From: Clostridiales bacterium
GTDB taxonomy: Bacteria; Bacillota; Clostridia; Christensenellales; Aristaeellaceae
Length of the DNA: 49,521 bases
NCBI GenBank assembly: GCA_004557905.1
Contig: SFFH01000012.1
Span: forward strand, 1-49,521
Reading direction: 5' to 3'
Part shown: one piece after another, positions 15,794-25,041 of the stretch
How the letters are laid out: each line of letters opens with the position of its first letter
How positions within the stretch are numbered: the stretch's first letter is position 1
The notes under the pieces: generated by a model
Told to the model about the DNA's origin: nothing
The model's database searches: none
What the model saw: only the letters and a program-made list of their open reading frames with translations
Position numbers and translations under genes: made by a program

Positions 15794-17149
15794 ATGACAA
15801 AAATGAGTAAGAAGTATTCTTCCTTTACAAGGACGATGCTCTCCATCGCCGTGCCGGTGACGCTGCAGAATCTTCTGTTCTCCTCGCTGACGTTCATCGA
15901 TACGCTGATGATCGGCACGCTGGGCGATCTGCCGCTGGCCGCCGTGGGCATGGCGGGCAAGTGGACGTGGTTCCTGGGCATCGTGCTCTTCGGCTTTTCC
16001 AGCGGCGCGGCGGTGTTCATCGCGCAGTATTACGGCGCGGGCGATGAGCGGGGCATCCATCGCACGCACGGCCTGATGGGCGTATGCACGCTCGGCGTCT
16101 CGCTGCTGTTCACCGCGATGGCGCTGCTGATGCCGGAAAAAATCATCGGCCTGTTCACGCGCGACCCGGCGGCCATAAAGACGGCGTGCGTCTACCTGCG
16201 CATCGTGTCGCTGGCGTATCCCTTCCAGGCCCTGCGCCGCACGGCGGGCACCGTGCTGGAGAGCACGCAGCAGGTGGTCATTCCGTTTGCCTCCGCCGTT
16301 TGCTCCGTGGCAACCAACATCGTCCTCAACGCGCTGCTGATCTACGGCCTGTGCGGCTTTCCCGCGCTGGGCGTGGCCGGCGCGGCCATCGCGACGGTGC
16401 TGGCCTCCGCAGTGGACGCCGCCGTCATTCACGCGGCGGGGCTCAAAAAGAAGACTCTGCTGCGCGCGCCCCTGTCCCAGCTGACGGACATCCGCGGGGA
16501 TTTCGTGCTGCGCTATCTGCGCATCGGCGCGCCGGCACTGTTCAACGAGACGACCTGGGCGCTGTCCAACCTGATTTACAGCGCGATCTACGGCCACATG
16601 AGCACGCAGGCCTATGCGTCCATCACAATCTGCAAGTCGATCGAGGACCTGACCTGCGTGGCGATCTTCGGCCTGGCCTCCTCCTGCGCGGTCATGCTGG
16701 GCAGCTACGTCGGCCAGGGCGACATGGAGAAGACGAAGGGCTGCGCCTGGTATCATCTCAAGCTCACCGTCGTCCTGTCGCTGGTCATCGGCCTCTTCGT
16801 GGTGCTGCTGCGCGGCGGCATCCTGTCCGTCTTCGGCGTATCGGATGCGGTGCGCGCGGACGCGGCCCGGGTGCTGGTGGTTTACGGCCTGGAGCTGGCG
16901 CTGCGCAACATCCCGTACATGCTGGTCGTGGGCATCTTCCGCGCCGGCGGCGACACGAAGTATGCGCTGGCCGTGGACTTTGCCAGCGCGTACCTGATCG
17001 GCATTCCGCTCACGGCGGCCGCGGGCCTCATCCTGCACCTGAGCGTGCCGGTCACCTATCTTGTCATGTACCTGTCGGAGGACGTGCTCAAGGTCTTCCT
17101 CTACGGCAGGCATTTCCTGTCTGAAAAGTGGATCAGGCCGGTGGTCTGA
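15794..17149 (+). CDS. MATE-family multidrug/Na+ antiporter
   Basis: 451 residues, typical MATE length with 12 hydrophobic helices in two homologous halves. The first half has SIAVPVTLQNLLFSSLTFIDT and GMAGKWTWFLGIVLFGFSSGAAVFIAQYYGAG, the second LRIGAPALFNETTWALSNLIYSAIYG, both characteristic of the family; parts shown only. It exports cationic drugs or metabolites in exchange for Na+ or H+. The ATG at 15794 has no clear ribosome site; a second ATG at 15803 is possible. It is 20 bp from the ABC exporter gene that follows and may form an export operon with it. Confidence 0.88.
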   Translation: MTKMSKKYSSFTRTMLSIAVPVTLQNLLFSSLTFIDTLMIGTLGDLPLAAVGMAGKWTWFLGIVLFGFSSGAAVFIAQYYGAGDERGIHRTHGLMGVCTLGVSLLFTAMALLMPEKIIGLFTRDPAAIKTACVYLRIVSLAYPFQALRRTAGTVLESTQQVVIPFASAVCSVATNIVLNALLIYGLCGFPALGVAGAAIATVLASAVDAAVIHAAGLKKKTLLRAPLSQLTDIRGDFVLRYLRIGAPALFNETTWALSNLIYSAIYGHMSTQAYASITICKSIEDLTCVAIFGLASSCAVMLGSYVGQGDMEKTKGCAWYHLKLTVVLSLVIGLFVVLLRGGILSVFGVSDAVRADAARVLVVYGLELALRNIPYMLVVGIFRAGGDTKYALAVDFASAYLIGIPLTAAAGLILHLSVPVTYLVMYLSEDVLKVFLYGRHFLSEKWIRPVV

Positions 17150-17169
17150 CCGGCCTGCAAGGAGGGACT

Positions 17170-18939
17170 ATGTCTCAAAGCCATTCGGCCTTTGAAGAAA
17201 AGGCCGCGCCCAGGGGCGGCGCCATCCGTGAATTTGCCTCCTACTACAAGCCGCACATGCGCCTGTTTCTGCTGGACATGGCCTGCGCGCTGCTCATCGC
17301 CCTGGTGGATATCCTCTTCCCGGTCGTCACGCGCAAGGTGCTCTACGAGTACATTCCCGGCCAGATGATGCGCACGTTCATGTGGGTGATGCTGGGCATG
17401 CTCGCGCTGTTCATCGTGCGCATGGCGGCGCAGTGGTTCGTCGCGTATCTCGGGCACATGATGGGCGTGCGCATCGAGGCGGACATGCGCGCGGCGATCT
17501 TCGCGCACCTGCAGAAGCTGGGCTTCAGCTTCTACGACAAGAACCGCACCGGCCTGCTCATGTCCCGCGTGACGACGGACCTGTTTGAGGTGACAGAGCT
17601 GGCGCACCATGGCCCGGAGGACCTGTTCATCTCGTTTGTGACGCTGGCGGGCGCGTTTATCGTGCTCTGGCGCATCAAATGGCAGCTGGCGCTGGTGCTG
17701 ATGATCTCCGTGCCGCTGATCGTCGTGTTCGTCGCGCTGCGCAGGCGGAACATGATGCGCGCCTCCCGCGCGGTCAAGCAGCGCACGGCGGGCATCAACG
17801 CGGAGATCGAGAGCTCCATCTCCGGCATCCGCGTCTCCAAGGCCTTCGGCAACGAGGAGAAGGAGATCGAAAAGTTTGCCCGCTGCACGGACGCCTATGT
17901 GGACGCCAAGCGCGGCTACTACAAGGTCATGGCCGGGTTTTTCTCCGGCACGGACTTCATGATGAACCTGATGAGCCTGTCGGTCATCTGCGCGGGCAGC
18001 TACCTCATCATGAAAAACCAGATGGATATCGCCACGCTGGTCACGTTCAACATGTACGTCGCCAGCGTCCAGAGCCCCATCCGCAAGCTGACGCAGTTCA
18101 CCGAGCAGTTCACGCAGGGCATGGCGGGCTTCCAGCGCTTCCGCGCGATCATGCACGAGGAGCCGGACATCGTGGACAGCCCGAATGCCAGGCCGCTTGA
18201 GCACGTCGAGGGCGAGATCGAGTTCAGGGACGTGACCTTCACCTACGACGAAAAGAAGAAGGCGGTGCTCGAGCACATCAACCTGCATGTGCGCCCCGGC
18301 GAGATGCTGGCCCTGGTCGGCCCCAGCGGCGGCGGCAAGACGACGCTCTGCCAGCTGATTCCGCGCTTTTATGAGACCACCAGCGGCAGCATCACCCTGG
18401 ACGGGCAGGATATCCGCGACATCAGGCTCTCCGATCTGCGCGGCAGCATCGGTATCGTGCAGCAGGACGTGTTCCTCTTCGCTGGCACGATCCTCGAGAA
18501 CATCCGCTACGGTCGTCCGGACGCGAGCATGGACGAGGTCATCGAGGCGGCGAAGCAGGCCGAAATCCACGAGGACATCCTGCGCATGCCCGACGGCTAT
18601 GACACGATCGTCGGCGAGCGCGGCATCATGCTCTCCGGCGGACAGAAGCAGCGCGTCTCCATCGCGCGCATCTTCCTCAAGAACCCGCGCGTGCTGATCC
18701 TCGACGAGGCGACCAGCGCGCTGGACACCGCGACCGAGCGGCGCATCCAGGCGGCGTTTGACCGGCTGGCCAAAGGCCGCACGACGCTGGTGATCGCACA
18801 CCGGCTCTCCACCATCAAAAACGCCGACGAGATCATCGTCATCGGCGAGCAGGGCATCCTGGAGCGCGGCACGCACGCGCAGCTGGTGAAGCGGGGCGGC
18901 GTCTACGCGGCCCTGGCCGAGGGCGCGAGCCTCGGCTGA
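17170..18939 (+). CDS. ABC exporter, fused membrane and ATPase domains
   Basis: 589 residues. Six-helix membrane domain (about 20-320), then an ATPase domain with Walker A GPSGGGKT, signature LSGGQKQR, Walker B LILDEATSALD and H-loop IAHRLSTI, all canonical, so it can act as a homodimer, unlike the heterodimer at the left end. MsbA/LmrA-like; substrate unknown. Start ATG 17170 with AGGAGGG 4-5 nt upstream; an earlier in-frame ATG at 17128 lies in the end of the MATE gene and has no ribosome site. Confidence 0.9.
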   Translation: MSQSHSAFEEKAAPRGGAIREFASYYKPHMRLFLLDMACALLIALVDILFPVVTRKVLYEYIPGQMMRTFMWVMLGMLALFIVRMAAQWFVAYLGHMMGVRIEADMRAAIFAHLQKLGFSFYDKNRTGLLMSRVTTDLFEVTELAHHGPEDLFISFVTLAGAFIVLWRIKWQLALVLMISVPLIVVFVALRRRNMMRASRAVKQRTAGINAEIESSISGIRVSKAFGNEEKEIEKFARCTDAYVDAKRGYYKVMAGFFSGTDFMMNLMSLSVICAGSYLIMKNQMDIATLVTFNMYVASVQSPIRKLTQFTEQFTQGMAGFQRFRAIMHEEPDIVDSPNARPLEHVEGEIEFRDVTFTYDEKKKAVLEHINLHVRPGEMLALVGPSGGGKTTLCQLIPRFYETTSGSITLDGQDIRDIRLSDLRGSIGIVQQDVFLFAGTILENIRYGRPDASMDEVIEAAKQAEIHEDILRMPDGYDTIVGERGIMLSGGQKQRVSIARIFLKNPRVLILDEATSALDTATERRIQAAFDRLAKGRTTLVIAHRLSTIKNADEIIVIGEQGILERGTHAQLVKRGGVYAALAEGASLG

Positions 18940-19000
18940 GCAGAATCACCTGCGGCAGGATGCACGAAAAGCAGACCCTGTGAAGCGCCAATTTTATACA

Positions 19001-19028
19001 AAGCCGCCGGATTTTTGTCCGGCGGCTT
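19001..19028 (+). terminator. Terminator after the ABC exporter gene
   Basis: Perfect 11-bp stem AAGCCGCCGGA/TCCGGCGGCTT (19001-19011, 19018-19028) with a 6-nt loop, followed by GACTTTT. The final TT doubles as the start of the next promoter's -35 box. Confidence 0.75.
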
Positions 19029-19054
19029 GACTTTTGGCGGAAATGATGTATATT
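19027..19054 (+). promoter_or_regulatory. Promoter of the amino-acid importer operon
   Basis: TTGACT (19027-19032), 16-bp spacer, TATATT (19049-19054). It begins within the last 2 bp of the preceding terminator. Confidence 0.65.
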
Positions 19055-19113
19055 TATACAACATAAACGCGAAACGCATTTATAATTATTCAATTCTCAG
19101 GAGGACATGTACC

Positions 19114-19926
19114 ATGATGAAGAAGCTCCTAGCGCTGGCTGTCTGCGCCGCCATGATCCTTTCGCTGTGCGCCGTCGCGCAGGCGGATATGCTCGCCGAT
19201 ATTCAGGCGAAGGGCAAGATTGTCGTCGGCGCAAGCGTCGGCTTCCCGCCCTATGAGTTCTACTACACCAACCCGGAGACCGGCAAGGAAGAGCTCCAGG
19301 GCTTTGACATGAAGCTGGCGCAGGCCATCGCCGACGAGCTGGGCGTGGAGATGGTGCTGGCCGACCAGTCCTTTGCGGGCCTGATCACGGCGCTGCGCGC
19401 CGGCGACATCGACCTGATCGCCTCCGGCATGGCCATCAAGCCCGAGCGCGAGGAGGTCGTCTCCTTCTCCCATCCGTACTACACGGGCACGCAGATCATG
19501 ATGGTGCGCGCGGAGGACTATGACACGCTCACGACCGTCGAGTCCATGACCGGCAAGCGCGTGGGCGCGCAGATGGGCTCCCTGCAGGCGGGCATCCTGG
19601 AGGAGCAGTTCTCCAACGCCGAGCCGCAGATGATGGACACCATCGCGCTGATGGTTCAGGATCTGATGACGGGCAGCCTGGACGGCCTGCTGCTGACCGA
19701 CACCGTGGCGGAAACCTACATCGCCCATTACGAGGGCAAGCTGGCCATCAGTCAGGTGCCGGTTGTCTATGACAACACCGCGGGCGTGGCGGTGGCCGTC
19801 GCGCAGGGCGACAACGAGAGCCTGCTGGCGGTCATCAACAGCGTGATCGACCGCGTCACCACGGACGGTACCTTCGACGCCTGGTTTGACGAAGCCGTCA
19901 AGCTCAACGCCACGCTGATCGAGTAA
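19114..19926 (+). CDS. Polar amino-acid ABC importer, substrate-binding protein
   Basis: 270 residues with a signal peptide (MMKKLLALAVCAAMILSLC, likely cut after AVAQA). The mature part is a family 3 periplasmic-type binding protein: GKIVVGASVGFPPYEFY, GFDMKLAQAIADELG, DLIASGMAIKPEREE and VSFSHPYYTGTQ are the usual ligand-site and hinge motifs. No convincing lipobox cysteine is seen, unusual for a Gram-positive binding protein, which normally needs a lipid anchor. First gene of an importer with the permease and ATPase genes downstream, separated by a 227-bp structured gap. Start ATG 19114, AGGAGG 9 nt upstream. Confidence 0.9.
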   Translation: MMKKLLALAVCAAMILSLCAVAQADMLADIQAKGKIVVGASVGFPPYEFYYTNPETGKEELQGFDMKLAQAIADELGVEMVLADQSFAGLITALRAGDIDLIASGMAIKPEREEVVSFSHPYYTGTQIMMVRAEDYDTLTTVESMTGKRVGAQMGSLQAGILEEQFSNAEPQMMDTIALMVQDLMTGSLDGLLLTDTVAETYIAHYEGKLAISQVPVVYDNTAGVAVAVAQGDNESLLAVINSVIDRVTTDGTFDAWFDEAVKLNATLIE

Positions 19927-20153
19927 ACCGGCATGATGCCGGCTGCATTTCCGACCAGGTGATGCAAGTCCCGCTACTTTGTGCCCGAGGCCGGAGCTTT
20001 GCAGAAGGACTTTCTGAGTAATCCAGCCGGGCGCATAAAGATTTGATGCTGTGCGGAAAGGGGTAAAGCCCCTTTCCGCCATGTCGTTCTTCCGGGCTGG
20101 CTGCGGAAAGCACAGAAGCGTCCGCATCAGATACTGTCAACAAAGGAGACACC
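19927..20153 (+). other. Structured intergenic region inside the importer operon
   Basis: Two perfect hairpins: CCGGCA-tga-TGCCGG (19928-19942) and a strong 11-bp stem, 20053-20063 with 20069-20079. Neither is followed by a T run, so they may stabilise or process the binding-protein mRNA, giving it higher yield than the permease. Between them 19962-19990 has a brief likeness to a cobalamin riboswitch core (GGTG, AAGTCC, CCGCTAC), but the other conserved blocks are absent. No gene seen. Confidence 0.4.
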
Positions 20154-20828
20154 ATGATCAACCTCGGAAAAATCTGGGAGATCTTTATCACGAAGTATCC
20201 CGCCTTTCTGCAGGGCGTCTGGATCACGCTGGAGCTCGCCTTCTTCACGGTGCTCTTCGGCTCCCTGCTGGGTCTGACGGTCGCCATCTTCCGTCATACC
20301 TCCTTTCTCCCGCTGCGCTGGCTGATGAACGCCTACGTCGCCTTCATCCGCGGTACGCCGCTGCTGGTTCAGGTGCTGCTGATCGTCTACGGCCTGCCGC
20401 AGCTGGGCGTGCGTCTGCCGCGCCTGACCATGTGCATCATCGCGCTGGTCATCAACTGCGGCGCGTACATGGCGGAGCTGATCCGCTCCGGCTTGCAGAG
20501 CGTCGAGCGCGGCCAGACAGAGGCCGCCGAATCGCTGGGCATGTCCGGCGCGCAGACCATGCTCTACATCATCCTGCCACAGGCCATCAAGGTCACGCTG
20601 CCGGCCATGGGCAACGAGTTTGTGGCCATCATCAAGGAATCGTCCATCCTCTACGCGGTCGGCGTCTACGAGCTGACCTATCAGGCCTACAAGCTGGCCT
20701 CCGTCACCTACTACTACATTGAAACGCTGATCGTCGCGGCGCTGATCTACTTCGCGCTGACCTATGCGGCGACATCGCTTCTGTCCCTGCTGGAAAGGAG
20801 GATGCGCCGTGCCGACACAAGCGTTTGA
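20154..20828 (+). CDS. Polar amino-acid ABC importer, permease
   Basis: 224 residues, HisM/GlnP-type permease. Helices span about 20-40, 55-80, 95-115 and 185-210. The cytoplasmic EAA loop that binds the ATPase reads AAESLGMSGAQTMLYIILPQA (about 123-143). Family motif FIRGTPLLVQ (about 63-72) is present. Start ATG with AAGGAG upstream; its last 20 bp overlap the ATPase gene. Confidence 0.92.
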   Translation: MINLGKIWEIFITKYPAFLQGVWITLELAFFTVLFGSLLGLTVAIFRHTSFLPLRWLMNAYVAFIRGTPLLVQVLLIVYGLPQLGVRLPRLTMCIIALVINCGAYMAELIRSGLQSVERGQTEAAESLGMSGAQTMLYIILPQAIKVTLPAMGNEFVAIIKESSILYAVGVYELTYQAYKLASVTYYYIETLIVAALIYFALTYAATSLLSLLERRMRRADTSV

Positions 20829-21576
20829 TTCCGGCTCCGGCCGCGATGTCCTGATTGAAATCGACGACCTGCACAAGAGCTTCGGCAAGCTGAACGTGCT
20901 CAAGGGCGTCAGCATGCGCGTGCGCAAGGGCGACGTGCTGGTGCTCATCGGCCCGTCCGGCTCGGGCAAGAGCACGCTGCTGCGCTCGGTGAACCTGCTG
21001 GAAAAGCCGACCTCCGGCCGCGTCATCTTCGAGGGCAACGACATGACCGCCGCGGGCAAGAAGGAGCTCAGCGTCCTGCGCCAGCGCATGGGCATGGTGT
21101 TCCAGCAGTTCAACCTGTTTCCGCACCTGAAGGTGAAGGACAACATCACCATTTCCCCGATGCGCGTACGCAAAACCTCCAGGGAGGCGGCGGAGGAGAA
21201 GGCGCGGGCGCTGCTGGAGCGCGTCGGCCTGATTGACAAGTGGGATTCCTGGCCGCAGAACCTCTCCGGCGGGCAGCGGCAGCGCGTGGCCATCGTGCGC
21301 GCGCTGGCCATGGACCCGGATGTGATGCTCTTTGACGAGCCTACCTCCGCGCTGGACCCGGAGATGGTCGGCGAGGTGCTCGACGTCATGCGTCAGCTGG
21401 CCGCCGACGGCATGACGATGATGGTCGTCACGCACGAGATGCGCTTTGCCCGCGAGGTGGGCGACTATGTGCTCTTCATGGACGACGGCCAGATCATCGA
21501 ATCCGGCACGCCGGAGCAGCTCTTTGATCATCCGCAGAACAAGCGCACGCAGGACTTCCTGCGCAAGGTGCTGTAA
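20809..21576 (+). CDS. Polar amino-acid ABC importer, ATPase
   Basis: 255 residues, GlnQ/HisP-type. Walker A GPSGSGKS (about 44-51), Q-loop FQQFNLFPH, signature LSGGQRQR, Walker B MLFDEPTSALDPE and H-loop VTHEM are all intact. The start is a GTG at 20809 with AGGAGG 7 nt upstream, inside the permease gene; the longer frame starting at 20764 has no support. With the neighbours it forms a complete polar amino-acid uptake system driven by ATP. Confidence 0.92.
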   Translation: MPTQAFDSGSGRDVLIEIDDLHKSFGKLNVLKGVSMRVRKGDVLVLIGPSGSGKSTLLRSVNLLEKPTSGRVIFEGNDMTAAGKKELSVLRQRMGMVFQQFNLFPHLKVKDNITISPMRVRKTSREAAEEKARALLERVGLIDKWDSWPQNLSGGQRQRVAIVRALAMDPDVMLFDEPTSALDPEMVGEVLDVMRQLAADGMTMMVVTHEMRFAREVGDYVLFMDDGQIIESGTPEQLFDHPQNKRTQDFLRKVL

Positions 21577-21615
21577 AGCTCCCGGCAGCTCCAAACAGAA
21601 GAAAGGAATACGCTC

Positions 21616-22719
21616 ATGCTTTCAGATCCCATCAAGACGCTTGAAGCCTACGTCAACCAGCCCAGCGGCTCGCACGACCGCGACGATGTGACCGCGATGG
21701 CCGACATGATCGCGGCGGACTTTGCGTCCCTCGGCTTTTCGGTGGAGCGCCATGAATTCGAGGCGACCGGCCCGGTGCTGGTCTGCCGCATCGGCCGCGG
21801 TAAGCGTCAGCTCATGCTCATGGGCCACATGGATACCGTGTTCCCGCACGACGTCGCCGTTCCGTTCACGGACAACGGGGACGGCACGGCCAGCGGCAGC
21901 GGCATCATCGACATGAAGGGCGGCGTCGTGGTCATGCTCTACGCCATCCGGCAGGCGCTGGGGCAGCTTGACCTTGACAAGGTTCGCCTGTGCGCCGTCA
22001 TCAACCCGGACGAGGAAATCGGCTCGCCGTCGAGCGGGGCCATCCTGCTGAAGACTGCGCAGGAGTCCTTCGCCGCGCTGAGCTTTGAGCCGTCCGGCGA
22101 CGGCCGCTTCACCTGTGCGCGCAAGGGCGTCACCGATGTGACGATTGCCTGCAAGGGCATTCCCAGCCACGCCGGCGCGCAGTACACGCACTGTGCCAGC
22201 GCCATTCAGGCGCTCTGCGCGCAGATCACGAAGCTGTACGCGCTGCGCAACGATGAACGGGAAATCTCCTTCAACGCGGGCGTGATCACCGGCGGCACTG
22301 CGGAGAACGTCGTCGCCCCGGAGGCCAGCTGCCGCTGCGAGTTCCGGTACTTTGACCAGTCGCTCAAGGCGGCGCTCAGCCAGCGCATCCTCGAGCTGTG
22401 CGCGCAGGAGCCCGTGCCCGGCGTGACCACGACCGTCACCTTCGGCGCAAGCCATCCCGCCATCGACCTGAACGAAAAGAGCCAGGCGCTGCTCGACGCC
22501 GCACTGGAGATCGCCAGCTCTCAGGGACGAACGCTGCGCCATGAGCGCACGGGCGGCGCGGGGGATATCTCCATCGTCGGTCAGGCAGGCATCGGCGTGC
22601 TCGACGGCCTCGGCCTTCAGGGCGAAAAGATGCACACCGTCCGCGAGCGCGCGAACATCGCGCTGATTCCCCAGCAGATCGACCTGGCTGCCCGGCTGAT
22701 GATCCATCTTCTTCGCTGA
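21616..22719 (+). CDS. M20-family metallopeptidase (carboxypeptidase G2-like)
   Basis: 367 residues, the M20 di-zinc peptidase fold. Zinc ligands and catalytic residues are visible: H and D in MGHMDTVFP, D in SGIIDMKGG, catalytic and ligand Glu in NPDEEIGS, and the last His region HTVRERANI near the C-terminus. A dimerisation domain lies between about 175 and 285 (KGIPSHAGAQYTH). It hydrolyses a peptide or an N-acyl amino acid. It directly follows the amino-acid importer, 39 bp away, so it may process the imported or related peptide-like substrates. AAAGGAA precedes the ATG. Confidence 0.88.
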   Translation: MLSDPIKTLEAYVNQPSGSHDRDDVTAMADMIAADFASLGFSVERHEFEATGPVLVCRIGRGKRQLMLMGHMDTVFPHDVAVPFTDNGDGTASGSGIIDMKGGVVVMLYAIRQALGQLDLDKVRLCAVINPDEEIGSPSSGAILLKTAQESFAALSFEPSGDGRFTCARKGVTDVTIACKGIPSHAGAQYTHCASAIQALCAQITKLYALRNDEREISFNAGVITGGTAENVVAPEASCRCEFRYFDQSLKAALSQRILELCAQEPVPGVTTTVTFGASHPAIDLNEKSQALLDAALEIASSQGRTLRHERTGGAGDISIVGQAGIGVLDGLGLQGEKMHTVRERANIALIPQQIDLAARLMIHLLR

Positions 22720-22736
22720 ATAACCGCACAGACCAC

Positions 22737-22776
22737 ACCGTTTCCATGGGGCGCTGTCCTGTGGAAGCGGTTTTTT
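22737..22776 (+). terminator. Terminator of the importer operon
   Basis: 10-bp stem (22737-22746 with 22762-22771, one G-T wobble) followed by six T residues. Confidence 0.75.
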
Positions 22777-22820
22777 GTATGTCACGCGCCTGACAGGGCC
22801 GGAGAAATCCGCCGCCCTGT

Positions 22821-22849
22821 TTGACACGGTGCAAAGGAAGAAGTATAAT
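22821..22849 (+). promoter_or_regulatory. Full-consensus promoter of the glycosidase genes
   Basis: TTGACA (22821-22826), 17-bp spacer, TATAAT (22844-22849), 37 bp before the start codon. Confidence 0.85.
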
Positions 22850-22886
22850 AGATTTTGATTCTTCATGTAGAAAGGCGGATTCGCGG

Positions 22887-24080
22887 ATGGCGAAACGCAG
22901 ACTGCCCGCGCGGGGACTGGATTCCTTCCGGCGCACCCCGGCGCGGCGATATGACCTGCCGCCGCAGGAGGAGACGCGCGCAGAGCATGCGAGCCGGTTC
23001 CGCAAGCGGTATTTCGATATTCCGGTCATCCGTCCGGGCGTGGACCGGACGCTCATGACGTTGCTGTGCGCAGCCATGCTGCTGACCCTGTGCAACGCCA
23101 GCGCGCCGATGGGCGACGTGCCGGACGTGCAGACCCGCTTTGCGGACTGGGCGCAGATTCAGAACGAGAAGACCGTCAAGACCCTGCCCGGCCCGACCCC
23201 GGAACCGGACAGCGAGCTGGGCAAGGCGCTGGCCGCCGACACGCAGGATCAGCAGGAAATCCTCTCACAGGCGATGGCCACGCCCGATCCGAGCGTCACG
23301 CCGGAGCCGCAGACCCAGTTCAAGACGTACGCCCCGGGCGAGCTCTCCTATGAGACGAACCGGCTGAGCGTCTCCATCGAACAGAAGAAAAAGAACGGCA
23401 TGACCTACTTCGTGTGCGATATCAAGCTCAGCGACGTGAGCCAGCTTCGCACGGCGTTCGCGGGCGACGATTTCCGCAGCGGCATCTACGAGGCGGTCAG
23501 CGATATCGCCGGGCGCTACAATCCGGTGCTGGCCATCAACGCGGACTTCTGCCGCTATCACCGCGAGGGCGTCATCATTCGCAACGGCGAGGTGCTGCGC
23601 AGGCAGAACATCAAGAAGCACCACCTGCTGATTGTCGATGAAAACGGCAACCTCTCCGCGCAGACGGACCGCTCCGGCAAGCAGGGCCTGGTGGCCAACA
23701 AGCTCGAGCAGCAAAACACCTGGCAGACGTTTGAGTTCGGCCCGGTGCTGGTGGAAAACGGCGAGGCGGCGACGCTGCCCACCTCTTTCTATGTGGCCTG
23801 CGGTGACGGCTACTATGAGCCGCGCACGGCCATCGGCCAGAAGGGCCCGCTGCATTACGTCGTCATCGTCGTCGACGGCCGCCGCGACGGCTATTCCACC
23901 GGCGCGAGCATCCCGCAGCTCCAGCAGCTGTTCCTGGACGAGGGCGTGGACTTCGCCTTCAATCTGGACGGCGGCGGCTCCACGACGCTGTACTTTCTGG
24001 GCGAGGTCGTGAACATGCCCTCCGGCGGCAAGGAGCGCTCCGTCAGCGACGTGCTCATGTTCATGGCCAATCCCTCATAA
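22887..24080 (+). CDS. Membrane-anchored phosphodiester glycosidase-family protein
   Basis: 397 residues. A basic cytoplasmic N-terminus of about 50 residues precedes one hydrophobic segment (LMTLLCAAMLLTLCNAS, about 53-69), then a linker rich in Pro and Thr, then the phosphodiester glycosidase domain (NAGPA/DUF2233 type, about 150-397): AINADFCRYH, FGPVLVENGE, PRTAIGQK, VIVVDGRRDGYSTG and NLDGGGSTTLYF are its hallmark motifs. The enzyme domain would face outside and act on cell-surface or environmental glycans with sugar-phosphodiester links. Start ATG 22887 with AAAGGCGG 8 nt upstream. Confidence 0.85.
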   Translation: MAKRRLPARGLDSFRRTPARRYDLPPQEETRAEHASRFRKRYFDIPVIRPGVDRTLMTLLCAAMLLTLCNASAPMGDVPDVQTRFADWAQIQNEKTVKTLPGPTPEPDSELGKALAADTQDQQEILSQAMATPDPSVTPEPQTQFKTYAPGELSYETNRLSVSIEQKKKNGMTYFVCDIKLSDVSQLRTAFAGDDFRSGIYEAVSDIAGRYNPVLAINADFCRYHREGVIIRNGEVLRRQNIKKHHLLIVDENGNLSAQTDRSGKQGLVANKLEQQNTWQTFEFGPVLVENGEAATLPTSFYVACGDGYYEPRTAIGQKGPLHYVVIVVDGRRDGYSTGASIPQLQQLFLDEGVDFAFNLDGGGSTTLYFLGEVVNMPSGGKERSVSDVLMFMANPS

Positions 24081-24133
24081 TCCGGCTGTTACAGTAACCC
24101 ATGACTGTTTCATATTTTGAAAGGAAGCATTTG

Positions 24134-24988
24134 ATGAACAAGCTTTGCAAGGCCCTTGCGCTGCTGTGCGTGCTCACCCTGATGTGCGCCGTCAGCAGCG
24201 GCGCGCTGGCCAGGACCGAGCCCAACAGCAAGACCATTGAGGAAACCAACACCTACGACTACGGCAGCCTGAAGATCACCATCGATCAATGGTGCTACGC
24301 GTTCAACAAGACGAACCTGCGCTTCTTCGTGGCCAACGTCTATGTGGACGATCCCGCCCAGCTGAAGACGGCGTTCGCGGGCGAGAAGTACTCCAAGGAC
24401 GCGGTCGAGGCGCCCAAAGACATCGCCGCGCGCCACGACGCGGTGCTCGCCATCAACGGCGATTACTACAACTACAAGGACAAGTCCGGCCTGGTCATCC
24501 GCGGCGGCGAGCTCTACCGCGATCTGGCCACCTCCCGCCATCAGCTGCTGGTGTATGCGGACGGCACGTTTGAGGCGCTGCTCCCGGCCAACTACAAGCA
24601 GGGCACGGGCGAAACGTACATCGAGGCGGGCGTGGTGCAGAGCTTCATGTTCGGCCCGCTGCTGGTGGACAATTACGAGATCACCGAGCTGCCGGAAAAG
24701 TACTTCATCTCCACCAAGGACACCATCCGCGAGCCGCGCACGGCGATCGGCCAGGTGGACGCGAACCACTACGTCGTCATCGTCGCCGACGGCCGCCGGG
24801 ACGGCTGGAGCGACCTGGGCATGACGCTGCAGGAGCTGCAGGATGTCTTCGCCGAGCAGGGCTGCCGCATCGCCTACAACCTGGACGGCGGCGGAAGCGC
24901 CACCATGGTGCTTGAGGGCGAGCGCGTGAACAGGGGAAGCACCTCCCGCGAGCGCAGCGTGAGCGATATCGTCTACTTCACCCGATAA
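24134..24988 (+). CDS. Secreted phosphodiester glycosidase-family paralogue
   Basis: 284 residues, same domain as the previous gene but with a cleavable signal peptide (MNKLCKALALLCVLTLMCAVS, cut near ALA-R). Matching motifs: AINGDYYNYK, FGPLLVDNYE, PRTAIGQVD, VIVADGRRDGWSD and NLDGGGSATMVL. The pair gives one anchored and one released version of the same activity. Start ATG 24134, AAAGGAAG upstream. The gene is 53 bp from its paralogue and 53 bp from the next secreted protein gene, and probably shares their transcript. Confidence 0.85.
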   Translation: MNKLCKALALLCVLTLMCAVSSGALARTEPNSKTIEETNTYDYGSLKITIDQWCYAFNKTNLRFFVANVYVDDPAQLKTAFAGEKYSKDAVEAPKDIAARHDAVLAINGDYYNYKDKSGLVIRGGELYRDLATSRHQLLVYADGTFEALLPANYKQGTGETYIEAGVVQSFMFGPLLVDNYEITELPEKYFISTKDTIREPRTAIGQVDANHYVVIVADGRRDGWSDLGMTLQELQDVFAEQGCRIAYNLDGGGSATMVLEGERVNRGSTSRERSVSDIVYFTR

Positions 24989-25041
24989 CTCGCTTTTCCG
25001 ATGAAAACCCCCGGACCAGATTCCCGCAAGGAGGGATGCCG

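Noticed and set aside
19962..19990. Cobalamin riboswitch
   Set aside because: Only fragments of the core (GGTG, AAGTCC, CCGCTAC) are present; the GCCACTG box and the remaining conserved blocks are missing, and the downstream genes are for amino-acid uptake.
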